Shown here one piece after another: positions 1-5,332 of a DNA stretch of 10,830 nucleotides. The notes under the pieces were generated by a model. The model was not told the origin of the DNA, ran no database searches, and saw nothing but the letters and a program-made list of their open reading frames with translations. The stretch's first letter is position 1. Every line of letters begins with the position of its first letter. Made by a program: the position numbers and the translations under genes. Origin of the DNA: Clostridia bacterium (GTDB lineage Bacteria; Bacillota; Clostridia; Oscillospirales; CAG-272); NCBI GenBank assembly GCA_017556845.1, contig JAFYMA010000183.1, positions 1 to 10,830 of the forward strand, written 5' to 3'.

Positions 1-1
1 G

Positions 2-238
2 GCAAAGGAGGAAGCGCCGAACGGCGTGCGTGTAAACTGCGTAGCGCCGGGATTTATAATGACGGATATGAACGCATCGCTTTCCGACGACGTCATATCA
101 GATATAATATCAAAAACACCGCTCGGAAGATCGGGAATCGGTCTTGACGTGGCGTACGCAATATACTTTTTATGCTCGTATCAATCGTCGTTCATCACGG
201 GCCAAACGTTGACCGTTGACGGCGGATATATCCTTTAA
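2..238 (+). CDS. SDR-family oxidoreductase (FabG-like), C-terminal fragment
   Basis: This is the last 78 residues of a short-chain dehydrogenase/reductase. It enters the window already open, so the first methionine or GTG seen inside (GTG at 26) is not the real start. The motif VRVNCVAPGFIMTDM is the conserved strand and loop after the SDR active site. PLGRSGIG, then YFLCSYQSSFITGQTLTVDGGY, form the usual C-terminal helix and the GxxxxVDGG end of FabG-type 3-oxoacyl-ACP reductases and related sugar or alcohol dehydrogenases. The Rossmann TGxxxGxG motif and the Ser-Tyr-Lys catalytic residues lie upstream, outside the window, so the substrate cannot be told. The gene ends with TAA at 236-238 and is followed by an independent promoter at 274. 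Family assignment is secure; fatty acid versus sugar metabolism is open. Confidence 0.9.
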   Translation, partial: AKEEAPNGVRVNCVAPGFIMTDMNASLSDDVISDIISKTPLGRSGIGLDVAYAIYFLCSYQSSFITGQTLTVDGGYIL

Positions 239-273
239 ACGATAAAAATTTAATGTTTTTCGTTAAAAACTAC

Positions 274-302
274 TTGACAAACGTAAAATACTGTGATATA
301 CT
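274..302 (+). promoter_or_regulatory. Sigma-A promoter of the DUF2975/HTH pair
   Basis: A perfect -35 box TTGACA lies at 274-279. A 17-bp spacer separates it from TATACT at 297-302, one mismatch from the -10 consensus. Transcription would start near 309, leaving a leader of about 40 nt with an AAGGAG Shine-Dalgarno at 335-340, seven bases before the ATG at 348. This is the best vegetative-type promoter in the window by consensus match. Confidence 0.8.
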
Positions 303-328
303 CATCTCACGATATATCGAGTATTTTC
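295..328 (+). promoter_or_regulatory. Candidate operator: imperfect inverted repeat over the -10 and start site
   Basis: GATATACTC at 295-303 overlaps the -10 box and is matched, in inverted orientation with 7 of 9 positions conserved, by GAGTATTTT at 319-327. Between them lies a self-complementary GATATATC at 311-318. An inverted repeat in this position would suit repression by a dimeric XRE-type regulator such as the one encoded at 943, giving autoregulation. The symmetry is AT-rich and imperfect, so chance is possible. Confidence 0.35.
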
Positions 329-347
329 ACATTCAAGGAGTAGTTTT

Positions 348-935
348 ATGAAAAATTTAAGATCCATGGCAAGTATTCTGTATTACGCATTCACCGTGAT
401 GCTTTGCTTATCCGTACTGGCTCTCGTTGTGATCGTTGCAGCGTTTGCGATCCTGTCGGCGTTGGACTTACCGCTCAACACTTTACAGCTTTCCCCTGCG
501 GTGTTCAAGCTGAACACGGAAGCTCTGGACATTACATCCCATGACACTGTATTCGTTACACTTGCAGAAGCTCTGAATATGGCAGCAGGCTCAGCCTTTG
601 CCGCGGTGATATTCGGAAAATTAAGGTCAATGCTCCATCTTATCAAGGACGGCAAGCCCTTTGCCCAGCCGATAAGCAAAATACTTAAAAGCCTCGGAAA
701 CATAACGCTGATATACAGCATCTGCTCATTTATTTTGCAAGGAATAAGCTCGTTTGCCCTTGCACATTTCATAAATAAATTCGGTCATATATTCCAAAAC
801 GAATATATCACGTCTATCAACGTATCATCAACGGCAAACGCACATCTTATATGGGTAGCGTTACTGCTTTATCTGCTTGCGTATATATTCGATTACGGTC
901 AGCAGCTTCAAAAATTATCCGACGAAACGCTGTGA
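348..935 (+). CDS. DUF2975 family four-TM membrane protein (YoaS-like)
   Basis: This predicted integral membrane protein of 195 residues has four hydrophobic segments, at about residues 10-37, 72-90, 115-138 and 163-183. After the second segment comes the family-typical cytoplasmic motif IKDGKPFAQPISKILKSLG (99-117), and after the last the FDYGQQLQKLSDETL tail. This layout matches DUF2975 proteins, which in Bacillota are regularly encoded next to a small YozG-type helix-turn-helix protein, exactly as here. The biochemical function of the family is not established. The start is fixed by AAGGAG seven bases upstream and a strong promoter at 274. The stop TGA (933-935) runs into the Shine-Dalgarno of the HTH gene seven bases before its ATG, so the two are co-transcribed and probably translationally coupled. 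A plausible role, inferred only from this pairing, is membrane partner or sequestrator of the regulator. Confidence 0.85.
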   Translation: MKNLRSMASILYYAFTVMLCLSVLALVVIVAAFAILSALDLPLNTLQLSPAVFKLNTEALDITSHDTVFVTLAEALNMAAGSAFAAVIFGKLRSMLHLIKDGKPFAQPISKILKSLGNITLIYSICSFILQGISSFALAHFINKFGHIFQNEYITSINVSSTANAHLIWVALLLYLLAYIFDYGQQLQKLSDETL

Positions 936-942
936 GGTAAAA

Positions 943-1158
943 ATGGCAATCATTCTGCGCTTGGACCGCGTAATGGCGGACAGAAAAATATCGTTAAACG
1001 AGCTTTCCGAAAAAGTCGGAATAGCAAACGTAAACCTCTCAAAAATAAAAACCGGCAAAATATCAGCCATCCGTTTTTCTACATTGGAGGCAATATGCGA
1101 CGTGCTCGACTGCCAGCCGGGCGACATTCTCGAATTTCAGCGTGATAAGACGGAATAG
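943..1158 (+). CDS. XRE/YozG-type helix-turn-helix transcriptional regulator
   Basis: This 71-residue protein is almost entirely one Cro/C1-type HTH domain. Residues 16-42 (ISLNELSEKVGIANVNLSKI) form the HTH with the recognition helix, followed by STLEAICDVLDCQPGDILEF (46-65), the standard end of YozG-like regulators. The ATG at 943 is chosen over the ATG at 877 because GAGGT at 934-938 is a good Shine-Dalgarno with correct spacing. The earlier start would add 22 residues read out of the DUF2975 gene in another frame and lacks a ribosome site. It is probably a DNA-binding dimer acting on its own promoter (see the inverted repeat at 295-328) together with the co-encoded DUF2975 membrane protein. 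Targets beyond the operon are unknown. Confidence 0.9.
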   Translation: MAIILRLDRVMADRKISLNELSEKVGIANVNLSKIKTGKISAIRFSTLEAICDVLDCQPGDILEFQRDKTE

Positions 1159-1159
1159 A

Positions 1160-1177
1160 TCCGTTTTCATCAACGGA
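1160..1177 (+). terminator. Weak hairpin after the HTH gene
   Basis: TCCGTT (1160-1165) pairs with AACGGA (1172-1177) across a six-base loop, directly after the HTH stop codon. No T-run follows, so this is at best a poor intrinsic terminator or an mRNA-end stabiliser. Confidence 0.25.
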
Positions 1178-1252
1178 AAAGTTGAAGTATCAATATTTTG
1201 CATAAAGATCGTTTTCTACGCAGGTAAATATTAAGATTGATCGGGTGATAAT

Positions 1253-1915
1253 ATGGAAAGCAAAAATGCTCTGTCAAAAAGAAAGAGCACTCGTTTAAAC
1301 GGCTTTGATTACGGCAAAACAGGTGCGTATTTTTTAACGGTATGTACCGAAAACAGAAAAAACATCCTTTCAACGATCTCCGTAGGGGAGGGGTCTCCCC
1401 TCCCGACAAAAGGGTCTCCCCTCCCGATAAAAGGGTCTCCCCTCCCGATAAAAGGGTCTCCCCTCCCGATAAAAGGGTCTGCCCTCCCTATACTGTCACC
1501 TTGCGGAGAAATAGTAGACAGATGGATCAAAAGGATACCCGAAAAATATCCAAATGCATATGTTGACCGTTATGTAATCATGCCAAACCATATCCATATA
1601 CTGCTGTCAATTGTAAATGATAATGAACGGGAAGACTCCCATAACGATACGTTCGGGAGGGGAGACCCCTTTAACGATACATTCGGGAGGGGAGACCCCT
1701 CCCCTACAACAACGGTGAATGCGGTGATGGGGTGGCTTAAATATCAGGCGACAAAAGAGATAAATCAATTTCAAAACACGGTGGGTGATAAAATATTTCA
1801 GCGCTCTTTTTTCGACCACATCGTACGCAATTATGATGACTATCACAAAATATGCAAATACATATACGAAAATCCGGCACGCTGGTATTATGACAAATTA
1901 TACTCAGAAGAATGA
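1253..1915 (+). CDS. REP-associated tyrosine transposase (RAYT, Y1/HUH superfamily) with repeats inside its frame
   Basis: This 220-residue single-strand DNA endonuclease/transposase belongs to the IS200-like RAYT group. The N-terminus LNGFDYGKTGAYFLTVCTENR (15-35) is the first conserved block. VDRYVIMPNHIHILL (104-118) carries the HUH metal-binding pair H113 and H115. FQRSFFDHIVRN (182-193) followed by KYIYENPARW (202-211) places the likely catalytic tyrosine at Y203, by comparison with the DYIYINP region of the E. coli enzyme. Related proteins are about 150-180 residues long; the excess comes from two low-complexity insertions. Residues 47-80 are GSPLPIK repeats (21 bp each). Residues about 130-152 are NDTFGRGDP repeats (30 bp each). 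Both are translated GC-rich palindromic repeats, and because 21 and 30 are multiples of three the frame survives. A third array begins at the stop codon. The Shine-Dalgarno is weak (GGGTGA before ATG 1253). RAYTs are thought to mobilise REP elements and are usually single-copy domesticated genes. All catalytic motifs are intact, so activity is plausible, although the insertions could impair folding. Confidence 0.88.
   Translation: MESKNALSKRKSTRLNGFDYGKTGAYFLTVCTENRKNILSTISVGEGSPLPTKGSPLPIKGSPLPIKGSPLPIKGSALPILSPCGEIVDRWIKRIPEKYPNAYVDRYVIMPNHIHILLSIVNDNEREDSHNDTFGRGDPFNDTFGRGDPSPTTTVNAVMGWLKYQATKEINQFQNTVGDKIFQRSFFDHIVRNYDDYHKICKYIYENPARWYYDKLYSEE
1382..1495 (+). repeat. REP-like array A: GTAG head plus five 21-bp units, inside the RAYT gene
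   Basis: The array opens with GTAG (1382-1385), which directly abuts a hairpin: stem GGGAGGGG (1386-1393), loop TCT, stem CCCCTCCC (1397-1404). Tandem 21-bp units begin at 1391, 1412, 1433, 1454 and 1475. The middle three are identical (GGGTCTCCCCTCCCG then ATAAAA), the first differs by one base, and the last is degenerate. Known REP elements have a conserved 5' GTAG/GTGG tetranucleotide followed by an imperfect palindrome, which is what is seen here. In the gene frame each unit reads as G-S-P-L-P-I-K. Confidence 0.85.
1641..1707 (-). repeat. REP-like array B: inverted orientation, two 30-bp units, inside the RAYT gene
   Basis: Two 30-bp units (1641-1670 and 1671-1700) share ACGATAC, then GTTC or ATTC, then GGGAGGGGAGACCCCT. 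The second is followed by the rest of a perfect 8-bp hairpin (GGGAGGGG 1685-1692, loop AGA, CCCCTCCC 1696-1703) and CTAC at 1704-1707. On the minus strand this is a GTAG head abutting the same palindrome as array A, so A and B are inverted copies of the same element but with different linkers between palindromes (short CAAAA type versus a longer ATGTATCGTTA type). A decayed unit may precede it at about 1625-1640. In the gene frame it encodes N-D-T-F-G-R-G-D-P. Confidence 0.85.
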
Positions 1916-1995
1916 GGGGAGATCCCCCTTAACGATACATTCGGGAGGGGAAACCCCTTTAACGATACATTCGGGAGGGGAAACCCCTCCCCTAT
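1914..1995 (-). repeat. REP-like array C downstream of the RAYT gene
   Basis: Immediately at the RAYT stop codon comes a partial unit (GAGGGGAGATCCCC), then two identical 30-bp units (1929-1958 and 1959-1988) of the array B type. The last completes a hairpin (GGGAGGGG 1973-1980, loop AAA, CCCCTCCC 1984-1991). The minus-strand head here is ATAG rather than GTAG (1992-1995). Both units have loop AAA, whereas those inside the gene have AGA, which suggests that the units within an array duplicated locally. The array lies in non-coding DNA. Confidence 0.85.
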
Positions 1996-2108
1996 CGATG
2001 CAAAAAAATTATTAATAACATTTCAGCAACAAATCAAAAACGAAACGAAAAAGCCTGTGCTGTATGATATGATCACAACGAAACGGAAAGCAAGAAAGGG
2101 ATTTTATC

Positions 2109-2474
2109 ATGAACAGAAACGATCAGCAGTTTATAGCACAGAAGATTCGCACGCAGTACACGGAAAAGCAGTCAAGCGACCTTGACGAGCTTCGCGCGCT
2201 TGATGCAAAGGTAAAGCGTCCTGCAAACGTATTTGCATACACATTCGGTATCATTTCATCAATAATTATGGGTTTTGGAATGAGCCTCGTTATGACAGAC
2301 ATCGGACACACGCTCGGAATCAGCAGCCCGATGATCCCCGGCATCATCATCGGCATTGTCGGTATGCTTATGGCGATCGTCAACTGCCCGATATACAAAA
2401 AGATCTTATCGTCACGCAAAAAGAAATACGCAGACAAGATAATCGCACTCAGTGAAAAGCTGATGCAGAAATAA
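2109..2474 (+). CDS. Two-TM membrane protein, paralog of the protein at 4429
   Basis: This 121-residue protein has a charged N-terminal cytoplasmic segment (1-38, DLDELRALDAKVKRPANV), two membrane segments (about 42-63 and 74-95) around a short loop, and a basic C-terminal tail (IYKKILSSRKKKYADKIIALSEKLMQK). It clearly resembles the 139-residue protein at 4429. Both have L-R-x-L-D-A before TM1, GFGMSL-x-MTDI at the end of TM1, P-I-Y after TM2, and a Lys/Arg-rich helix ending in LMK or LMQK. Proteins of this kind occur in Clostridia without known function; I recall some carrying the label 'dihydropteridine reductase', which nothing in this sequence supports. AAAGGGA just before the ATG supports the start. 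A strong terminator follows, so it is not in the same transcript as the two-component system. Function unknown. Confidence 0.8.
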   Translation: MNRNDQQFIAQKIRTQYTEKQSSDLDELRALDAKVKRPANVFAYTFGIISSIIMGFGMSLVMTDIGHTLGISSPMIPGIIIGIVGMLMAIVNCPIYKKILSSRKKKYADKIIALSEKLMQK

Positions 2475-2484
2475 GGATCACCGC

Positions 2485-2516
2485 AAGCGAGGAAAAATAT
2501 CCTCGCTTATATTTTT
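2485..2516 (+). terminator. Rho-independent terminator after the 2109 gene
   Basis: AAGCGAGGA (2485-2493) pairs perfectly over nine bases with TCCTCGCTT (2500-2508) across an AAAATA loop. ATATTTTT follows, giving a convincing intrinsic terminator that isolates the upstream gene from the two-component system. Confidence 0.85.
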
Positions 2517-2585
2517 CCCGTAACGTAATATAAAGATAATTTTTCTCAAAATACCGCCGATGCAAACAAAACTTTAACATTTGCG

Positions 2586-2594
2586 TGTTATAAT
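2586..2594 (+). promoter_or_regulatory. Extended -10 promoter of the two-component operon
   Basis: A perfect TATAAT (2589-2594) is preceded by TGT, making an extended -10 element (TGTTATAAT). No good -35 box sits 16-18 bp upstream, so activation by a regulator, perhaps the response regulator itself, is possible. The leader is about 65 nt and ends in GGGAGA (2655-2660) before the ATG at 2666. Confidence 0.6.
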
Positions 2595-2665
2595 ACGGAA
2601 AACGATCATTATAAGCAAGTATTTATTTTTTATTAAGAGATACAACAGACGTTTGGGAGAAAATT

Positions 2666-3337
2666 ATGTTTAAAATATTGGTAGTTGAAGACGACAAGGA
2701 TCTGAATAAGAGCGTATGCTCGTTTCTGAACAGAAGCGGATACGAAGCTATCGGATGTCTTTGTGCGGACGATGCGTACGACGCAATGTACAAAACCACC
2801 TTTGACCTTATAGTATCCGACATTATGATGCCGAAGACTGACGGATTTGAATTTGCAAAAACGGTACGCTCGCTCAACAGTGATGTTCCGATACTGTTTA
2901 TGACCGCAAGAGACGATTTTGCATCAAAGCAAAGGGGCTACCGCATAGGAATTGACGATTATATGACAAAGCCCGTCGATCTTGACGAGATGCTTCTGCG
3001 CATCGGTGCGCTTTTAAGACGCTCAAAAATTGCATCGAGCCGCCGCATTGAAATAGGCAGCTTTATAATGGATGCAGACGAAAGAAGCGCCGTTCTGAAC
3101 GATGAGGAAATACCTCTGACGGCAAGAGAATTTGACCTGTTGTACAAGCTTTTGTCATATCCTAAAAAAACGTTCACACGCACGCAGCTCATGGACGAAT
3201 TCTGGGACGTTGACACACAGGCAAGCACGAGAACGGTTGACGTATATATGACGAAGCTCCGTTCAAAGCTTTCAGAATGTGACAGCTTTGAAATCCAGAC
3301 CGTTCACGGTCTTGGATACAAGGCGGTGATAAAATGA
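2666..3337 (+). CDS. Two-component response regulator, OmpR/PhoB family
   Basis: This 223-residue transcription factor has a receiver domain (about 1-118) and an OmpR-type winged-helix DNA-binding domain (about 126-222). The receiver shows the acidic pocket D9/D10 (LVVEDDKD), phosphoacceptor D52 (VSDIMMP), switch T80 (FMTARDD) and K102 (YMTKPVD). The effector domain shows PLTAREFDLLYKLLSYPKKTFTRTQLMDEFW, then TRTVDVYMTKLRSKL and VHGLGYKAV, the transactivation loop, recognition helix and wing of this family. All key residues are present, so it should be phosphorylated by the adjacent kinase and bind DNA as a dimer. Its ATG follows GGGAGA with normal spacing. It ends in a four-base ATGA overlap with the kinase gene, indicating translational coupling. 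Likely targets are its own operon and one or both flanking membrane-protein genes; this is inference. Confidence 0.96.
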   Translation: MFKILVVEDDKDLNKSVCSFLNRSGYEAIGCLCADDAYDAMYKTTFDLIVSDIMMPKTDGFEFAKTVRSLNSDVPILFMTARDDFASKQRGYRIGIDDYMTKPVDLDEMLLRIGALLRRSKIASSRRIEIGSFIMDADERSAVLNDEEIPLTAREFDLLYKLLSYPKKTFTRTQLMDEFWDVDTQASTRTVDVYMTKLRSKLSECDSFEIQTVHGLGYKAVIK

Positions 3338-4407
3338 AGAATACCGCATTCCGCAAGGCACTTCGGCAGTTCAACAGCTTTCTTTTATTCTTCGTATCGG
3401 TCGGATTCGTGGTATCCTGCTGTATGATGCTGTTTTTGCAGGTGCTTTCAAAGCAGATGGGGCTCGTTTATACGCCCGAAAATATTGCCGATGCTGCAAA
3501 GATCACGTTTTTGAACGTCATTATCATCACCGTGCTGTTCAAAACACTCGACTATATCCGCCGTAAAATTATGGTCGAACGGCCCGTAAAAATGATAACC
3601 GATACGACCGAGCAGATAATGAAAGGCGATTTTTCCGCACGCGTGAAGCCGATGAACGCATCGGGCATGGAGGGCTTCAACAAGATCGGTCAGGCTATCA
3701 ACTCAATGGCTCAGGAGCTTTCGGGGGTTGAAACGCTGCGAGCTGATTTTATAGCAAACGTATCGCACGAAATGAAAACTCCTCTGGCAGTAATACAGAA
3801 TTACGCAACGCTTTTGCGATCGGACGGTATAACGGATGAAAAACGGGAAGAATACGCGCGCTTGATCGCAGATGCCTGCCGCCGCCTATCAGATATGATG
3901 ACGAATATTCTCAAGCTCAACCGCCTTGAAAATCAGCAGATTTTTCCGAATACCGATACGTTTGAGCTTGGCGAGCAGCTATGCGAATGTCTTTTGAGAT
4001 ACGAAAGCGTGTGGGAAGAAAAGAATATCACGATACAAACGGATATTGCTCCTGACACGTTCGTACGCTCGGACAAGGAGCTTTTATTGCTCGTTTGGAA
4101 CAACCTTTTTTCAAATGCGTTCAAATTCACCGACGAGGACGGAACGGTCACAGTTCGTCTTACGTCAGATGAAAAGCACGCGATCGTCAGCGTTACTGAC
4201 ACGGGCTGCGGAATGACGAGCGAGGTGGGAGAGCATATATTTGAAAAATTCTATCAGGGCGACACTTCACACGCAACGCAGGGCAACGGGCTCGGGCTGG
4301 CTTTGGTAAAAAGAGTGATAGATATTATACAAGGCGAAATATGCATCGACAGTGCGCTCGGCGTCGGCACTACGTTCACGGTCAGAATAGGAAAGGTACA
4401 AAGGTGA
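3334..4407 (+). CDS. Sensor histidine kinase (HisKA/HATPase_c)
   Basis: This 357-residue membrane kinase overlaps the regulator gene by ATGA. Two membrane helices (about 15-37 and 56-71) enclose an outer loop of fewer than 20 residues. A HAMP-like linker follows (about 72-130, with VERPVKMITDTTEQIMKGDFSARV). The dimerisation/phosphorylation helix is FIANVSHEMKTPLAVIQNY, with H145. The ATPase domain has the N box WNNLFSNAFKF (255-265), G1 DTGCGM (289-294), the F box FEKFY (303-307) and G2 GNGLGLAL (317-324). All catalytic elements are intact. The near absence of an extracellular domain puts it in the intramembrane-sensing style common for envelope or antimicrobial-peptide stress in Bacillota, where an accessory membrane protein often supplies the signal. 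The neighbouring small membrane protein 21 bp downstream is a candidate for that role. Confidence 0.95.
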   Translation: MKNTAFRKALRQFNSFLLFFVSVGFVVSCCMMLFLQVLSKQMGLVYTPENIADAAKITFLNVIIITVLFKTLDYIRRKIMVERPVKMITDTTEQIMKGDFSARVKPMNASGMEGFNKIGQAINSMAQELSGVETLRADFIANVSHEMKTPLAVIQNYATLLRSDGITDEKREEYARLIADACRRLSDMMTNILKLNRLENQQIFPNTDTFELGEQLCECLLRYESVWEEKNITIQTDIAPDTFVRSDKELLLLVWNNLFSNAFKFTDEDGTVTVRLTSDEKHAIVSVTDTGCGMTSEVGEHIFEKFYQGDTSHATQGNGLGLALVKRVIDIIQGEICIDSALGVGTTFTVRIGKVQR

Positions 4408-4428
4408 AATACAAAAAAGAGGATAAAA

Positions 4429-4848
4429 ATGGATAACAATAACAAGCAAAACGGCTTTTCATATACTTATTCTGCCGGTCAGCAGGCTGAAATAAAGCGC
4501 ATACGGGAAAGGTATTCACAGTCCGATGAAGCAGGGGATAAAATGAAGCAGTTAAGGGATCTTGATGCAAGCGTTACAAAAGCATCAACGGTCACGTCGC
4601 TAATCTTCGGAATCGTGGGAATACTGCTTTTAGGCTTCGGAATGAGCCTCATTATGACGGATATTTCATCATATATGGGCATTTACGGAAGCGAGGTGTT
4701 CATATTTGGAATTGCTATCGGATGTACGGGGCTTATTCTCTGCTTTCTTGCATATCCGATATATAACGCAATTACGAAAGCAAAAAGAAAAAAGCTCGCA
4801 CCCGAAATACTCAGGCTCGCCGACGAGCTTATGAAAAACCAAAATTAA
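4429..4848 (+). CDS. Two-TM membrane protein in the kinase operon, paralog of the 2109 protein
   Basis: This 139-residue protein starts 21 bp after the kinase stop, behind an AAGAGGA ribosome site, and so belongs to the two-component operon. The N-terminal region (FSYTYSAGQQAEIKRIRERY, 10-29) is predicted cytoplasmic and helical. TM1 spans about 56-77 and ends in GFGMSLIMTDIS; TM2 spans about 89-112. The tail (ITKAKRKKLAPEILRLADELMK) is basic then amphipathic. It shares the same architecture and several motifs with the 121-residue protein at 2109, pointing to an ancestral duplication; this copy carries a longer N-terminus. Function is unknown. Candidate roles are an accessory sensor or regulator of the kinase, or an effector it controls. 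No enzyme motif is visible. Confidence 0.82.
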   Translation: MDNNNKQNGFSYTYSAGQQAEIKRIRERYSQSDEAGDKMKQLRDLDASVTKASTVTSLIFGIVGILLLGFGMSLIMTDISSYMGIYGSEVFIFGIAIGCTGLILCFLAYPIYNAITKAKRKKLAPEILRLADELMKNQN

Positions 4849-4875
4849 GAAATTAAAAATTTTATCAATACAGAT

Positions 4876-5091
4876 ATGAATAAGATCAACAAAGCCGAGA
4901 TCAGTGCAAACACACCCAACAAAACCGAGCCTGCCGAGGATCCCTCAACTGCAAAGCCCGCGGAAACAACAGCACATACGGAAGATACTGCAAAAGCATC
5001 CGATTCGGAAGCTCCCGAAGAAGATACGACGGTTGCTCCCGACACAACAGAGCCTTCAGATGTTCCTACAACAATAATTTCTCGTGCTTAA
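4876..5091 (+). CDS. Possible small Thr/Glu/Pro-rich protein or orphaned linker fragment
   Basis: This 71-residue reading frame begins 27 bases after the preceding stop codon and reads as a low-complexity acidic stretch (EDPSTAKPAETTAHTEDTAK ... EDTTVAPDTTEPSDVPTT). The composition is that of stalks in clostridial surface proteins, such as the LRR protein at the end of this window. There is no signal peptide, membrane segment or clear Shine-Dalgarno, and TAA at 5089-5091 cuts it off abruptly. Codon choice resembles neighbouring genes, favouring this strand. The opposite strand is also open here and would encode a Ser/Ala-rich stretch with a hydrophobic end, so strand and reality are uncertain. 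It may be a relic of a former surface-protein gene. Confidence 0.35.
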   Translation: MNKINKAEISANTPNKTEPAEDPSTAKPAETTAHTEDTAKASDSEAPEEDTTVAPDTTEPSDVPTTIISRA

Positions 5092-5261
5092 CAAAACAAG
5101 AGGTTGGCTCAATTCTTCAACTTAAGTCATCACCTTTTTCACTAAACTATTTTGTCAAGCAAAAACGGTTTATATTTACTCTGTCATATTTTAAATATCG
5201 GCTCGGCAACGATTTCAACTTTAATTTCAGTATTTTCTTCAGAACAAAAATGAAATAATAC
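5092..5261. other. AT-rich intergenic stretch with no recognisable gene
   Basis: Between the acidic ORF and the bidirectional terminator I see no ORF with a ribosome site, no convincing promoter pair and no repeat. Together with the doubtful ORF at 4876 it makes a region of almost 480 bases without a confident gene, at the junction of convergent transcription units. It may be a decay zone. Confidence 0.5.
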
Positions 5262-5304
5262 AAAAGCAACCGAAAACGGAAATTATCTGGGATCGGTTGC
5301 TTTT
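5262..5304. terminator. Bidirectional terminator between convergent units
   Basis: AAAAGCAACCGA (5262-5273) is perfectly complementary over 12 bases to TCGGTTGCTTTT (5293-5304), with a 19-base loop. Each strand ends in a T-rich tract: TTTTATTATT after the plus-strand stem and TTTTGTATTATTT after the minus-strand stem. It would stop transcripts from the two-component side and from the minus-strand sugar operon, whose last stop codon is 29 bases away. Confidence 0.85.
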
Positions 5305-5332
5305 ATTATTGAATTTACTATATCAATACAAA

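Noticed and set aside
238..273. AT-rich hairpin after the SDR gene as a terminator
   Set aside because: The stem (AACG...CGTT with A/T pairs) is interrupted and followed by AAAAAC rather than a T-run, so it is not convincing.
877..942. Upstream ATG extending the HTH protein by 22 residues
   Set aside because: It overlaps the DUF2975 gene in another frame, lacks a Shine-Dalgarno, and the extension is not part of the HTH fold. The ATG at 943 has good spacing to GAGGT.
1391..1995. Regular repeats that could be taken for a CRISPR array
   Set aside because: Units are directly tandem with constant linkers and no unique spacers, lie partly inside a coding frame, and have no cas genes nearby. GTAG-headed palindromes next to a RAYT gene explain them better.
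2109..2474. Possible label 'dihydropteridine reductase' for the two-TM proteins
   Set aside because: No nucleotide-binding or reductase motif is present and the proteins are mostly two membrane helices with charged tails.
4845..5045. Minus-strand frame with a hydrophobic C-terminal segment
   Set aside because: It starts at a GTG without a clear ribosome site, a stop lies just upstream in frame, and no recognisable domain precedes the hydrophobic part. Kept only as an alternative in the findings.
5190..5255. Minus-strand peptide reading EENTEIKVEIVAEPIFKI
   Set aside because: It looks protein-like, but it is only about 20 residues, has no start or ribosome site, and lies immediately beyond a terminator. 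Probably chance.
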